NCBI GenBank assembly: GCA_937915485.1
Contig: CALGII010000135.1
Span: 1 to 7,298 of the forward strand
Direction of reading: 5' to 3'
DNA from: an uncultured Ignavibacteriota bacterium
GTDB lineage: Bacteria; Bacteroidota; Ignavibacteria; Tepidaquicellales; Tepidaquicellaceae
Length of the DNA: 7,298 nucleotides
Part shown: piece after piece, positions 1-6,021 of the stretch
Layout of the letters: each line of letters begins with the position of its first letter
Position numbering within the stretch: position 1 is the stretch's first letter
Notes under the pieces: generated by a model
Database searches by the model: none
What the model was told of the DNA's origin: nothing
The model's input: the letters and a program-made list of their open reading frames with translations, nothing else
Made by a program: the position numbers and the translations under genes

Positions 1-485
1 TGAATCGAAGGCTGGACGGTTATGAAAACGTTCGGGTCAATCTTCTCCGCGGTTTCGATTACTTCTTTTTGTCTCTTGCGGGAAATCAAAACGTTCAGAA
101 CGGTCACTCCCCCGCTCGCGCCTTCACCCGGCAGCATCGTCACGCCTATCTTGCTTTCACGAAGTGCGTTAGCGATGTCGTCGGGATAATTCATCGAGAT
201 TATGTTCATCGATACGAATCCCGAGCCGAGTTTCTGTTCAATCGTGATACCGATTATCGTTCCGAGAGCGAATCCTCCCGAGTACGCGAAAATGTTTATG
301 AAGTTGTTTAAATGGCTCATTACCGTGCTGATTGCGATGACCCATATTGTTACTTCGAAGAATCCTATCAATCCCGCGCGGTACTTGTTGCCGTGAACTG
401 TCGTTATTGTTCTTATTGTTCCGAGAGAAACATCGATGATTCGAAGCCCCATTATCATCAGGGCGTAGAGTATCGTCTCCGCCAT
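1..485 (-). CDS. UPF0316 / DUF5698-DUF2179 family membrane protein, 3' end cut by window edge
   Basis: Reading the minus strand from the ATG at 485-483 gives 161 residues open to the window edge, starting MAETILYALMIMGLRIIDVS. Hydrophobic stretches at about residues 4-24, 37-56 and 62-81 suggest three membrane segments. A soluble C-terminal part (about 100-161) resembles DUF2179, with GVT at 114-116, EGASGG at 121-126 and IDPNVFITV at 149-157. This arrangement is that of the UPF0316 family (for example B. subtilis YebE); the function is unknown and I do not assign one. Family members are about 170-200 residues, so probably only a short tail is missing. The start codon shares its A with the TGA stop of hisC (TGATG) and has no Shine-Dalgarno, so translation is probably coupled to hisC. 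The family call is from recall of motifs and topology; the start is well supported by the overlap. Confidence 0.82.
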   Translation of the reverse strand, partial: MAETILYALMIMGLRIIDVSLGTIRTITTVHGNKYRAGLIGFFEVTIWVIAISTVMSHLNNFINIFAYSGGFALGTIIGITIEQKLGSGFVSMNIISMNYPDDIANALRESKIGVTMLPGEGASGGVTVLNVLISRKRQKEVIETAEKIDPNVFITVQPSI

Positions 486-1588
486 CAGAACAGTTTTTTA
501 AATTCCCGGATGAATGCCTGATTCTCATTCATAAGCCCCATCGTTATCCTGATGCAGTTGGCAAGCCCGAAAGGCTTAAGCGGTCGGATTATTACTCCCC
601 TGCTCAAAAGTGTCTCGTTAACTGAATTAACTTTATCCTCGGAGAACAAATCCAGCATTATGAAGTTCGCGTAAGTCGGAATTAATTTCAAAGCGCCTTT
701 TTTCTCGAGTTCCGCGAGTTCGGCTTTGAAATACTCGTATCCTGCGCTGTTCAGTTTCACGGACTTCACCAGGAATTCATCGTCGTCAAGCGCTCCCGCC
801 GCGGCCGCCTGAGCAAGCGTGTTCGGCTCGAACGGAAGTTTCGCTTTCATCAGTGTCGTGATAATGTCCGAATGACCCATCGCGTACCCCGCTCTGAGTC
901 CCGCTATGCCGTATATTTTCGAGAATGTCCTGAATGTCACGACGTTGTCGTATCTGTACAAAAGAGAATTGGGATACTCTTCATAAGCGTTCGCGTACTC
1001 GAAATACGCTTCGTCGAGAATTATCATAACGCCTTCAGGCACCTGCTTGTAAAATTCGCCAAATTCCTTCTTCGTGAAAATCGTGCCCGTCGGATTATTC
1101 GGATTGCAAAGATAAATCATCTTCGTGTTTTCGTTTATCCTGTCGAGTATTCCGTCGAGGTCAAACTTGTAAGTCTTGCGTGACATCGGCACGTAATGCG
1201 TCTTGTTCGCCCTTCCCCTCGCGAGTACTTGAAATCCGATGAACGTCGCCTCGGACGTAATCATTTCGTCGCCTTCGCAAAGGTAGCATCTTAAAAGGTT
1301 CGCCATTATACCTTCGCTGCCGCTTCCCACGGCGATGTTTTCAACGGGAATTCCGAATTTATCGGAAATTTTCTCCCGCAAAACTACCGAACCTACGTCG
1401 GGATACCTGTTTAATTCGCTTATAGCCTTGCTCATCGCTTCATTCGCTTTAGGCGAATGCCCGAGAGGATTCTCGTTCGAGGCGAGTTTGTGAATTTCCG
1501 TCAAACCGAATTCCCTTTCAAGTTCTTCGATTGACTTTCCGGGTATGTAAGGCTTTAGATTGCTGATATAATCGGGGGTCTTAAACAT
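485..1588 (-). CDS. hisC: Histidinol-phosphate aminotransferase (class I/II PLP aminotransferase)
   Basis: A 367-residue protein, full length for HisC. It carries the fold-type I PLP-enzyme landmarks in order: LASNENPLG at 35-43 (substrate/cofactor pocket), NPNNPTG at 162-168, DEAYFEY at 192-198 (Asp192 should contact the pyridine nitrogen), SKIYGIAGLRAGY at 223-235 with Lys224 as the Schiff-base lysine, YANFI at 306-310, and Arg347 in CIRITMG for carboxylate binding. HisC moves an amino group between glutamate and imidazole-acetol phosphate in cytosolic histidine synthesis. No other his gene is visible, and HisC-like enzymes can also act on aromatic amino acid precursors, so the family is certain but the substrate is inferred. 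The ATG at 1588-1586 has no Shine-Dalgarno, only an A-rich leader. It lies upstream of, and overlaps by one base, the UPF0316-type gene, and is divergent from sdhC. Confidence 0.92.
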   Translation of the reverse strand: MFKTPDYISNLKPYIPGKSIEELEREFGLTEIHKLASNENPLGHSPKANEAMSKAISELNRYPDVGSVVLREKISDKFGIPVENIAVGSGSEGIMANLLRCYLCEGDEMITSEATFIGFQVLARGRANKTHYVPMSRKTYKFDLDGILDRINENTKMIYLCNPNNPTGTIFTKKEFGEFYKQVPEGVMIILDEAYFEYANAYEEYPNSLLYRYDNVVTFRTFSKIYGIAGLRAGYAMGHSDIITTLMKAKLPFEPNTLAQAAAAGALDDDEFLVKSVKLNSAGYEYFKAELAELEKKGALKLIPTYANFIMLDLFSEDKVNSVNETLLSRGVIIRPLKPFGLANCIRITMGLMNENQAFIREFKKLF

Positions 1589-1708
1589 TGTATTATTATT
1601 TTTTTTACAAATTAAATCTTTTAAAAATTTTAAAAAATGAAAATTTTTATGATATTATAATTGTTTAATTTAAAATAATTGCATAATTTCAATAAACCAA
1701 GTTTTTTA
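1589..1708. promoter_or_regulatory. A/T-rich divergent promoter region between hisC and sdhC
   Basis: The region separates two genes transcribed away from each other, so it must hold promoters for both. From 1589 to 1680 I count only 6 G or C in 92 bases. Candidate elements are TTGTTT (1661-1666), a 17-base spacer, and TAATTT (1684-1689) for sdhC, which would place the RNA start near 1696. There is also TATAAT at 1656-1661 on the plus strand, overlapped by a minus-strand TATAAT at 1659-1654 facing hisC. In such A/T-rich DNA these matches are weak evidence. The role as promoter region is inferred from gene orientation; the exact boxes are guesses. Confidence 0.55.
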
Positions 1709-2134
1709 ATGCCTGAGGATCACGTAAAAATCAAAAAATTCGAACAGAAAGAGTGGATTAAAGAAAATATTTCTTACCACAAGGACAGCGGCAACTGGGC
1801 GTGGATTTATCATAGAATTACAGGTATCGCTTTAATCGGTTATCTGTTTCTGCATATTTATTCCCTTAGCACTCTCACGGGCGGACGGGAAGTTTTTGAA
1901 TCAAAAATGCAGTCTTTCACGTCGCCGCTTTTTATGGCGCTTGAATGGATTTTATTAATTTTTGTGCTTTTTCATTCGCTTAACGGAATCAGAATCGTGC
2001 TCGTTGACTGGGCCGACGGAGCAAGATATCACAAGACTTTGTACAGGATATCCTGGATTGCGGGAATCATACTTTTCCTCGCAATGGGATATATAATGTT
2101 CTCTCACGAAATTTTAAAATTATTCGGAAAATAG
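1709..2134 (+). CDS. sdhC: Succinate dehydrogenase cytochrome b subunit SdhC
   Basis: Membrane anchor of respiratory complex II, which passes electrons from succinate to quinone in the cytoplasmic membrane. From the ATG at 1709 it is 141 residues with three hydrophobic spans at about 34-53, 76-97 and 113-134. The family signature HRITG is at 35-39, just before the first span. FHSLNGIR at 88-95 matches the SdhC heme-ligand segment (YHVVVGIR in E. coli, ligand His84), so His89 is the predicted axial ligand. The frame extends upstream to a TTG at 1679. I prefer ATG 1709 because the extra ten residues lie in the A/T-rich promoter region and would overlap the candidate -10 box. Neither start has a Shine-Dalgarno. 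sdhD follows after a 9-base gap. The catalytic subunits sdhA and sdhB are not in the window. Confidence 0.88.
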   Translation: MPEDHVKIKKFEQKEWIKENISYHKDSGNWAWIYHRITGIALIGYLFLHIYSLSTLTGGREVFESKMQSFTSPLFMALEWILLIFVLFHSLNGIRIVLVDWADGARYHKTLYRISWIAGIILFLAMGYIMFSHEILKLFGK

Positions 2135-2143
2135 GATTTAATA

Positions 2144-2521
2144 ATGTATAGATATCAATCATCAAAGAATTCAGGCGCCACCAGTTGGGTTTTACAGCGC
2201 ATTTCAGGCCTGGCTCTCGTAGTGCTGATGATAGGTCATTATATTCTGATGCATTATACTCCCGATTCCGGACATACATACGATGCCGTTCTGGGCAGGA
2301 TGCAGTTTTCCTGGTACCGGATTATCGATTTGGTGTTCGTAACGCTCGGTTTATACCACGGACTGAACGGAATATGGGGAATATTCAGAGATTACAAACT
2401 TAAACCCTGGCTGAAAATGAGCATTCTTACGTCTCTCTTTATTTTAGGAATTGCATTTCTCGCCTGGGGTTACAATATTATATTTTCGATTCCGTACTTA
2501 AATAATATAACTCTAAAATGA
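2144..2521 (+). CDS. sdhD: Succinate dehydrogenase membrane anchor subunit SdhD
   Basis: Second membrane anchor of complex II, 125 residues with three hydrophobic spans at about 17-37, 58-79 and 92-115. SWVLQRISG at 14-22 corresponds to the conserved Arg/Ser segment before the first span. LYHGLNGIWGIFRDY at 70-84 matches the E. coli SdhD region around heme ligand His71 (HAWIGMW...TDY), so His72 is the predicted second axial heme ligand and Asp83-Tyr84 the quinone-side pair. SdhC and SdhD resemble each other in both motifs, as expected for the related pair of small subunits. An AGGA at 2133-2136, overlapping the sdhC stop, sits 7 bases before the ATG, so the two genes are probably translated together. 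The naming C versus D rests on the GIR versus GIW...DY motifs. Confidence 0.87.
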   Translation: MYRYQSSKNSGATSWVLQRISGLALVVLMIGHYILMHYTPDSGHTYDAVLGRMQFSWYRIIDLVFVTLGLYHGLNGIWGIFRDYKLKPWLKMSILTSLFILGIAFLAWGYNIIFSIPYLNNITLK

Positions 2522-2565
2522 ATTCTAATTAATATCTAATTTTATTATATTTTAAAAACAAACCT

Positions 2566-2570
2566 AGGAG
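2566..2570 (+). promoter_or_regulatory. Shine-Dalgarno of the histone H1-like gene
   Basis: AGGAG lies six bases ahead of the ATG at 2577. It is the only strong Shine-Dalgarno among the complete genes of this window; most other starts have plain A/T-rich leaders. It fixes the start codon and suggests high translation of the small protein. Confidence 0.75.
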
Positions 2571-2576
2571 ATTAAA

Positions 2577-2765
2577 ATGGAAAAATTTACAAAGTTACAG
2601 GAAATTTTAGACGGAATGAAAATCGACATCGAAAAGTTCTATGAAAAGTCGCAAAATGCCGCCGGAACAAGATTAAGAAAAGAACTGAACAACCTGAGAA
2701 AAATGGCTGCAGAAATCAGAAAAGACATTCAGGACATCAGAGCATCAAGAAAAACCGGTGCATAA
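2577..2765 (+). CDS. Histone H1-like DNA-binding protein (Hc1 type, short)
   Basis: A 62-residue, lysine/arginine-rich, helical protein that I recognise as the short histone H1-like (Hc1, Pfam Hc1 family) protein common in Bacteroidota and relatives. The diagnostic part is NAAGTRLRKELNNLRKMAAE at 27-46, followed by IRKDIQDIRASRK. Family members read roughly KFxxLxxxIxxAxxDIEKF...NKAAGTRxRKxLxxIKxLAQEIRxEIQ. The length (about 55-65) is typical; the long basic tail of chlamydial Hc1 is absent. It probably binds DNA and helps organise the nucleoid; that role is from the family, not shown here. The gene lies 55 bases after sdhD in the same direction and is closed by its own terminator. It may be read from the sdh promoter or from one in the A/T-rich gap 2522-2565, where I see no convincing boxes. 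Confidence 0.85.
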   Translation: MEKFTKLQEILDGMKIDIEKFYEKSQNAAGTRLRKELNNLRKMAAEIRKDIQDIRASRKTGA

Positions 2766-2799
2766 TCGGGTATTTGCTCTACAAACATCTTAAAGTTTT

Positions 2800-2833
2800 A
2801 AAGTGGGTTGTAGCCTTTAAACCCACTTTTTTT
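2800..2833 (+). terminator. Intrinsic terminator after the histone H1-like gene
   Basis: AAAGTGGGTT (2800-2809) pairs perfectly with AACCCACTTT (2820-2829) around a 10-base loop. A run of seven T (2827-2833) overlaps the end of the stem. It lies 34 bases after the stop codon and separates the sdhCD-histone group from lepA. Confidence 0.88.
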
Positions 2834-2859
2834 ATATTTTATCGTTATACGTTTAAAAA

Positions 2860-4659
2860 GTGCAGAATTCAAACATTAGAAATTTTTGTATAATTGCTCA
2901 TATTGATCACGGAAAGTCAACTCTCGCCGACAGACTGCTTGAATTTACAGGAACAATTGAAAGCCGTGTGATGACAAAACAAATCCTGGACGATATGGAC
3001 CTCGAACAGGAACGCGGCATTACAATAAAACTCCACGCCATTCAAATGGATTATAAGGCGAAAGACGGAAACCAATACGTTCTTAATCTAATCGATACTC
3101 CCGGACACGTGGATTTTTCTTATGAAGTATCTCGCTCTCTCGCCGCCTGCGAAGGCGCCCTTCTTGTCGTTGACGCTACGCAGGGCATAGAGGCGCAAAC
3201 TATCAGCAACCTTTATCTCGCGATTGACAATGGTCTCGAAATTATTCCTGTAATAAATAAAATTGACCTGCCGAGCGCGATGGTTGACGAAACCAAAGAC
3301 CAGATTATCGAACTAATCGGAGGGAAACGCGAAGATATACTGACAGCCAGCGCGAAAGTCGGAACGGGTACGGAAGAAATTCTTACGAACATAATTTCAA
3401 GAATTCCGCCTCCGAAGGTTGAAGAGAAAAAACCTCTGCGCGCGCTTATTTTCGATTCCAAATTCGACAACTACAGGGGCGTGATTGTTTATCTTAGAGT
3501 GATAGACGGAATTCTGAAAGAAGGCGATGAAATTGAGTTTTTCTCGAACGGAAAGAGATTTCAGGCGGAAGAAGTAGGCATACTGAAAATGGAAAGGAAA
3601 AGGACTGGACATCTGAACTCGGGCGATGTCGGCTATCTGATTGCCAACGTCAAGGACGTTAACGATTCGAAAGTCGGCGATACAATAATCGACGTGAATA
3701 ACAGAAGCGATGAACCTATTCCCGGATTCAAGGAAGTAAAACCGATGGTGTTCAGCGGGATTTATCCCGTTGCCGCGAACGATTTTGAAAACCTGAGAGA
3801 GTCGCTCGCGAAACTTAAATTAAACGACGCGGCGCTTTCATTCGAGCCGGAAACTTCCGTCGCTCTCGGTTTCGGTTTCAGATGCGGATTCCTCGGACTC
3901 CTTCATCTCGAAATCGTTCAGGAAAGACTCGAGCGCGAATACGACCTGAATATTATCACAACTGTTCCTAACGTGGAATACAAGGTATACAAGACCAACG
4001 GCGAAGTTGTTCTCGTCGATAATCCGTCTTTGATGCCCGACCAGACTGTCATCGACCACATCGAAGAGCCTTTTATTTCATCTCAAATTATTACTCCCGT
4101 CGAGTTCATCGGCAATATAATGAAACTCGCGAACGAGAGGCGCGGAATTTTCAAGAACCAGCACTACATAGACGCGAAGAGAGTTGACCTTACTATTGAG
4201 TATCCGCTGTCCGAAATCATTTTCGACTTCTACGACAGGCTTAAATCAATAACAAAAGGCTACGCGTCTTTCGATTACGAACTGAAAGATTACCGCGAAT
4301 CCGACCTCGTTAAACTCGACATACTCCTTAACGGCGAGCCCGTCGACGCTCTTTCTACGATTATTCACAGGGAGAACGCTTATTACTGGGGCAGGAAACT
4401 CTGCGAGAAACTCCGCAAATTAATTCCGAGACACATGTTCGAAGTCGCCATACAGGCGGCAATCGGCACGAAGGTAATCGCCCGCGAATCAATCAGCGCT
4501 TTGAGAAAAAACGTTATCGCGAAATGCTACGGCGGCGATATTTCGAGAAAGCGGAAACTGCTCGAGAAACAAAAAGAGGGCAAAAAACGTATGAAACAAG
4601 TGGGGTCGGTTGAGATTCCGCAGGAAGCATTTTTAGCAGTTCTATCAATTGAAAAATAA
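2860..4659 (+). CDS. lepA: Elongation factor 4 (LepA), ribosome back-translocating GTPase
   Basis: A 599-residue translational GTPase, the same length as E. coli LepA. The G domain shows G1 AHIDHGKST at 13-21, G2 within ERGITIK at 51-57, G3 DTPGH at 79-83 (His83 catalytic), G4 NKID at 133-136 and G5 SAK at 164-166. EF-G-like domains follow, and the C-terminal domain found only in LepA ends the protein, with ISALRKNVIAKCYGGDISRK followed by RKLLEKQKEGKKRMK. The protein acts on stalled or mistranslocated ribosomes and can associate with the membrane. The start is GTG: an in-frame TAA at 2854-2856 is only one codon upstream, and the conserved NIRNF...IIAHIDHGKST lies right after it, so no other start fits. 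There is no Shine-Dalgarno. lepB follows after 15 bases, the classical lepA-lepB pairing. Confidence 0.97.
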   Translation: MQNSNIRNFCIIAHIDHGKSTLADRLLEFTGTIESRVMTKQILDDMDLEQERGITIKLHAIQMDYKAKDGNQYVLNLIDTPGHVDFSYEVSRSLAACEGALLVVDATQGIEAQTISNLYLAIDNGLEIIPVINKIDLPSAMVDETKDQIIELIGGKREDILTASAKVGTGTEEILTNIISRIPPPKVEEKKPLRALIFDSKFDNYRGVIVYLRVIDGILKEGDEIEFFSNGKRFQAEEVGILKMERKRTGHLNSGDVGYLIANVKDVNDSKVGDTIIDVNNRSDEPIPGFKEVKPMVFSGIYPVAANDFENLRESLAKLKLNDAALSFEPETSVALGFGFRCGFLGLLHLEIVQERLEREYDLNIITTVPNVEYKVYKTNGEVVLVDNPSLMPDQTVIDHIEEPFISSQIITPVEFIGNIMKLANERRGIFKNQHYIDAKRVDLTIEYPLSEIIFDFYDRLKSITKGYASFDYELKDYRESDLVKLDILLNGEPVDALSTIIHRENAYYWGRKLCEKLRKLIPRHMFEVAIQAAIGTKVIARESISALRKNVIAKCYGGDISRKRKLLEKQKEGKKRMKQVGSVEIPQEAFLAVLSIEK

Positions 4660-4674
4660 ATTTATATAACTATA

Positions 4675-5592
4675 ATGGGATTAAAAGAAAACGTTCCGAA
4701 TAAATTACCGAGACAACTCAGCAAGGGTAAAAAATCAAAACCAAAAGAATATTTCGACGCTCTCGTTTGGGCGGCGGTAGTCGCGTTTCTTATTAAATTG
4801 TTTCTGTTTGAAGCGTATAGAATTCCTACAGGCTCAATGGAAAATACATTGCTTGTCGGCGACTTTCTTCTCGTGACAAAGTTCACTTACGGAGCCACAA
4901 CCCCGAGAAACATTCCTTTCACGGACGTAAGAATTCCCTATTTCAGACTCCCCGGACTCAAATCTCCGAAACCCGGAGACATTGTAGTTTTTGATTTCCC
5001 GGGCGACAGGGACGAGAAACAATCCACGGAAGTTTTAAACTATATTAAAAGATGCGTAGGCGTGCCGGGAGATTCAATACAGGTCGTGAATAAAGTGCTG
5101 TACAGGAACGGTCAGGTTTTCCCAAATCCCCCACAGTCCAAGTTCATCGCTCCGCTCCAGCCGCCGGGCATAGCGAATAATAGGGTATTTCCGAAAGGGT
5201 CCGGCTGGAATGAGGATAACTACGGACCTGTTAAAATTCCAAGAAAAGGCGACGTTATAAAAATTGACAGTACGAATTTCGAAGGTTGGAAAATGTTCCT
5301 TGTAAAAGAAGGCGCGGGCAACGTTGTACTGAATCCCGGCAATGAACTCGTCGTTGACGGAGTAAAGTACCCGAACGGAAACTATATCGCGAAACGCGAT
5401 TATCTATTCATGATGGGAGATAACAGAAATAACTCTCTCGACAGCCGTTTCTGGGGATTCATGCCGATGGAAAATGTTGTCGGAGAAGCGTTCATGATTT
5501 ACTGGTCGTGGGATGCGAATATCTCTTTCGCGAACTTCTTTAAACTTCTCGGCTCAATACGCTGGGATAGAATCGGAACGCTCATTAAATAA
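4675..5592 (+). CDS. lepB: Signal peptidase I
   Basis: A 305-residue membrane-bound serine protease (peptidase family S26) that removes signal peptides from exported proteins on the outer face of the cytoplasmic membrane. One hydrophobic span lies at about residues 28-46. It is followed by the catalytic serine box RIPTGSMENTL, with Ser54 as nucleophile. PGDIVVFDFP is at 100-109, and YIKRCVGVPGD at 123-133 holds the general-base Lys125. GDNRNNSLDSRFWG at 248-261 is the conserved last box. The region between the lysine box and the last box is long, about 115 residues, and contains NEDNYGPVKIPRKGD (179-193), a stretch I associate with FCB-group enzymes. The protein is complete. It lies 15 bases after lepA without a Shine-Dalgarno and is probably cotranscribed with it. 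A strong terminator region follows. Confidence 0.96.
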   Translation: MGLKENVPNKLPRQLSKGKKSKPKEYFDALVWAAVVAFLIKLFLFEAYRIPTGSMENTLLVGDFLLVTKFTYGATTPRNIPFTDVRIPYFRLPGLKSPKPGDIVVFDFPGDRDEKQSTEVLNYIKRCVGVPGDSIQVVNKVLYRNGQVFPNPPQSKFIAPLQPPGIANNRVFPKGSGWNEDNYGPVKIPRKGDVIKIDSTNFEGWKMFLVKEGAGNVVLNPGNELVVDGVKYPNGNYIAKRDYLFMMGDNRNNSLDSRFWGFMPMENVVGEAFMIYWSWDANISFANFFKLLGSIRWDRIGTLIK

Positions 5593-5615
5593 TTTTAACG
5601 CTCAAAAGTTTTTAT

Positions 5616-5676
5616 GTAACCGTCGGGAGTTTAATTTTGTGACCGTCGGAGTTTAATTTCGTGACCGTCGGAGCTT
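5616..5676 (+). repeat. Three tandem imperfect repeats of 22-23 bases ahead of the lepB terminator
   Basis: The unit GTRACCGTCGGGAGTTTAAT occurs at 5616-5638 (23 bases, with GGGAG) and 5639-5660 (22 bases, with GGAG). A third, shortened copy starts at 5661 (GTGACCGTCGGAGCTT). Each copy contains ACCGTCGG, and each could pair with the single complement CTCCCGACGGT at 5700-5710. Copy 1 pairs over 12 bases (5618-5629 with 5700-5711) without a mismatch; copies 2 and 3 need one bulged C. The repeat is plain in the sequence; any function is inferred. Confidence 0.8.
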
Positions 5677-5716
5677 GTCCCGAGAACTCGGGAAGTTTCC
5701 TCCCGACGGTTTTTTT
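5664..5716 (+). terminator. Intrinsic terminator of the lepA-lepB operon
   Basis: ACCGTCGG (5664-5671) pairs with CCGACGGT (5703-5710), with an AG/CT extension past a bulge. Inside is a second hairpin, CCCGAG (5679-5684) with CTCGGG (5687-5692). A run of seven T (5710-5716) follows the outer stem. The long G/C-rich stem plus the T tract, 72 bases after the lepB stop, makes this a strong Rho-independent terminator. Confidence 0.85.
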
Positions 5717-6021
5717 ATTCGCAAAAAATTTATTCATCCCGGACGGAAAGAAATTTGTTTTCTGTTAAAACAGATTCGGCAAGGCTGCTGGCGAAACAAA
5801 TGTCTTCATCTGCGACTGGGTTGATTGACGCCTGCTCATGTTTCAATTTCCCCGAATACTTAATCCGACAGGTTCCCGTTTCATATCGCAACATACCGAT
5901 TTTAAACGCTCACACCCAAATAACTGTTTTACAGCACTTTAATTAATTCACGCCTTTTTTTTCTGGCTTTAAGTATTCCTGTTATTTTAGTATTTTTAAG
6001 ATTACTTATCAATCTCTTGCA
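5717..6021. other. 305-base stretch without a convincing gene; inverted repeats and weak short frames
   Basis: No protein family or known RNA is recognisable here. Visible items are a 6-base-pair hairpin TCTGTT-AA-AACAGA (5761-5774), enclosed by an 8-base inverted pair ATTTGTTT (5753-5760) / AAACAAAT (5794-5801), and a small hairpin CTGT-TTT-ACAG (5924-5934). There is also a run of eight T (5955-5962) with no stem directly in front of it. Both strands are open between about 5730 and 5945, but the plus frame needs a TTG start, and neither frame has a Shine-Dalgarno or recognisable motifs. The last 60 bases are A/T-rich and presumably hold the promoter of the yitT-like gene, though no clear boxes stand out. 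It could be a remnant or a dispersed repeat. Confidence 0.5.
5730..5894 (-). other. Weak candidate short ORF (54 codons), unidentified
   Basis: On the minus strand an ATG at 5894-5892 opens a 54-residue frame, starting MLRYETGTCRIKYSGKLKHE and ending in a TAA at 5732-5730. It is not recognisable as any family. It has no Shine-Dalgarno and no promoter I can point to. It opposes a similarly long TTG-initiated plus frame over the same bases, and it runs toward the lepB terminator. An open frame of this size can arise by chance. I record it only because the residue composition looks less random than the opposite frame; it may be part of a repeat or a decayed gene. Confidence 0.2.

Noticed and set aside
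238..528. 96-codon minus-strand frame crossing the hisC end and the UPF0316 gene
   Set aside because: It overlaps two supported genes in another frame, and its low-complexity Asn/Arg/His composition is typical of an out-of-frame reading.
872..1183. 103-codon plus-strand frame inside hisC
   Set aside because: Antisense to conserved PLP-enzyme motifs, with no family resemblance; a shadow frame.
5616..5676. CRISPR-like array from the three repeats
   Set aside because: The copies are directly adjacent with no spacers, are imperfect, and belong to a terminator fold.
5616..5710. Terminal inverted repeats of a miniature transposon
   Set aside because: The inverted pair is fully explained by the terminator stem, with no target-site duplication visible at the flanks.
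5730..5920. Possible cobalamin-type riboswitch on the minus strand (GGGAACC and CGGGG boxes)
   Set aside because: The conserved core boxes do not line up in order or spacing, and no downstream minus-strand gene exists for it to control.
5755..5946. 63-codon plus-strand frame starting with TTG
   Set aside because: TTG start, no Shine-Dalgarno, no recognisable motif, and an antisense frame of similar length over the same bases. Not listed as a gene.
5947..5965. Second terminator at the run of eight T (5955-5962)
   Set aside because: No G/C-rich stem lies directly before the T run; the nearest hairpin (5924-5934) has a 4-base stem and ends 20 bases earlier.
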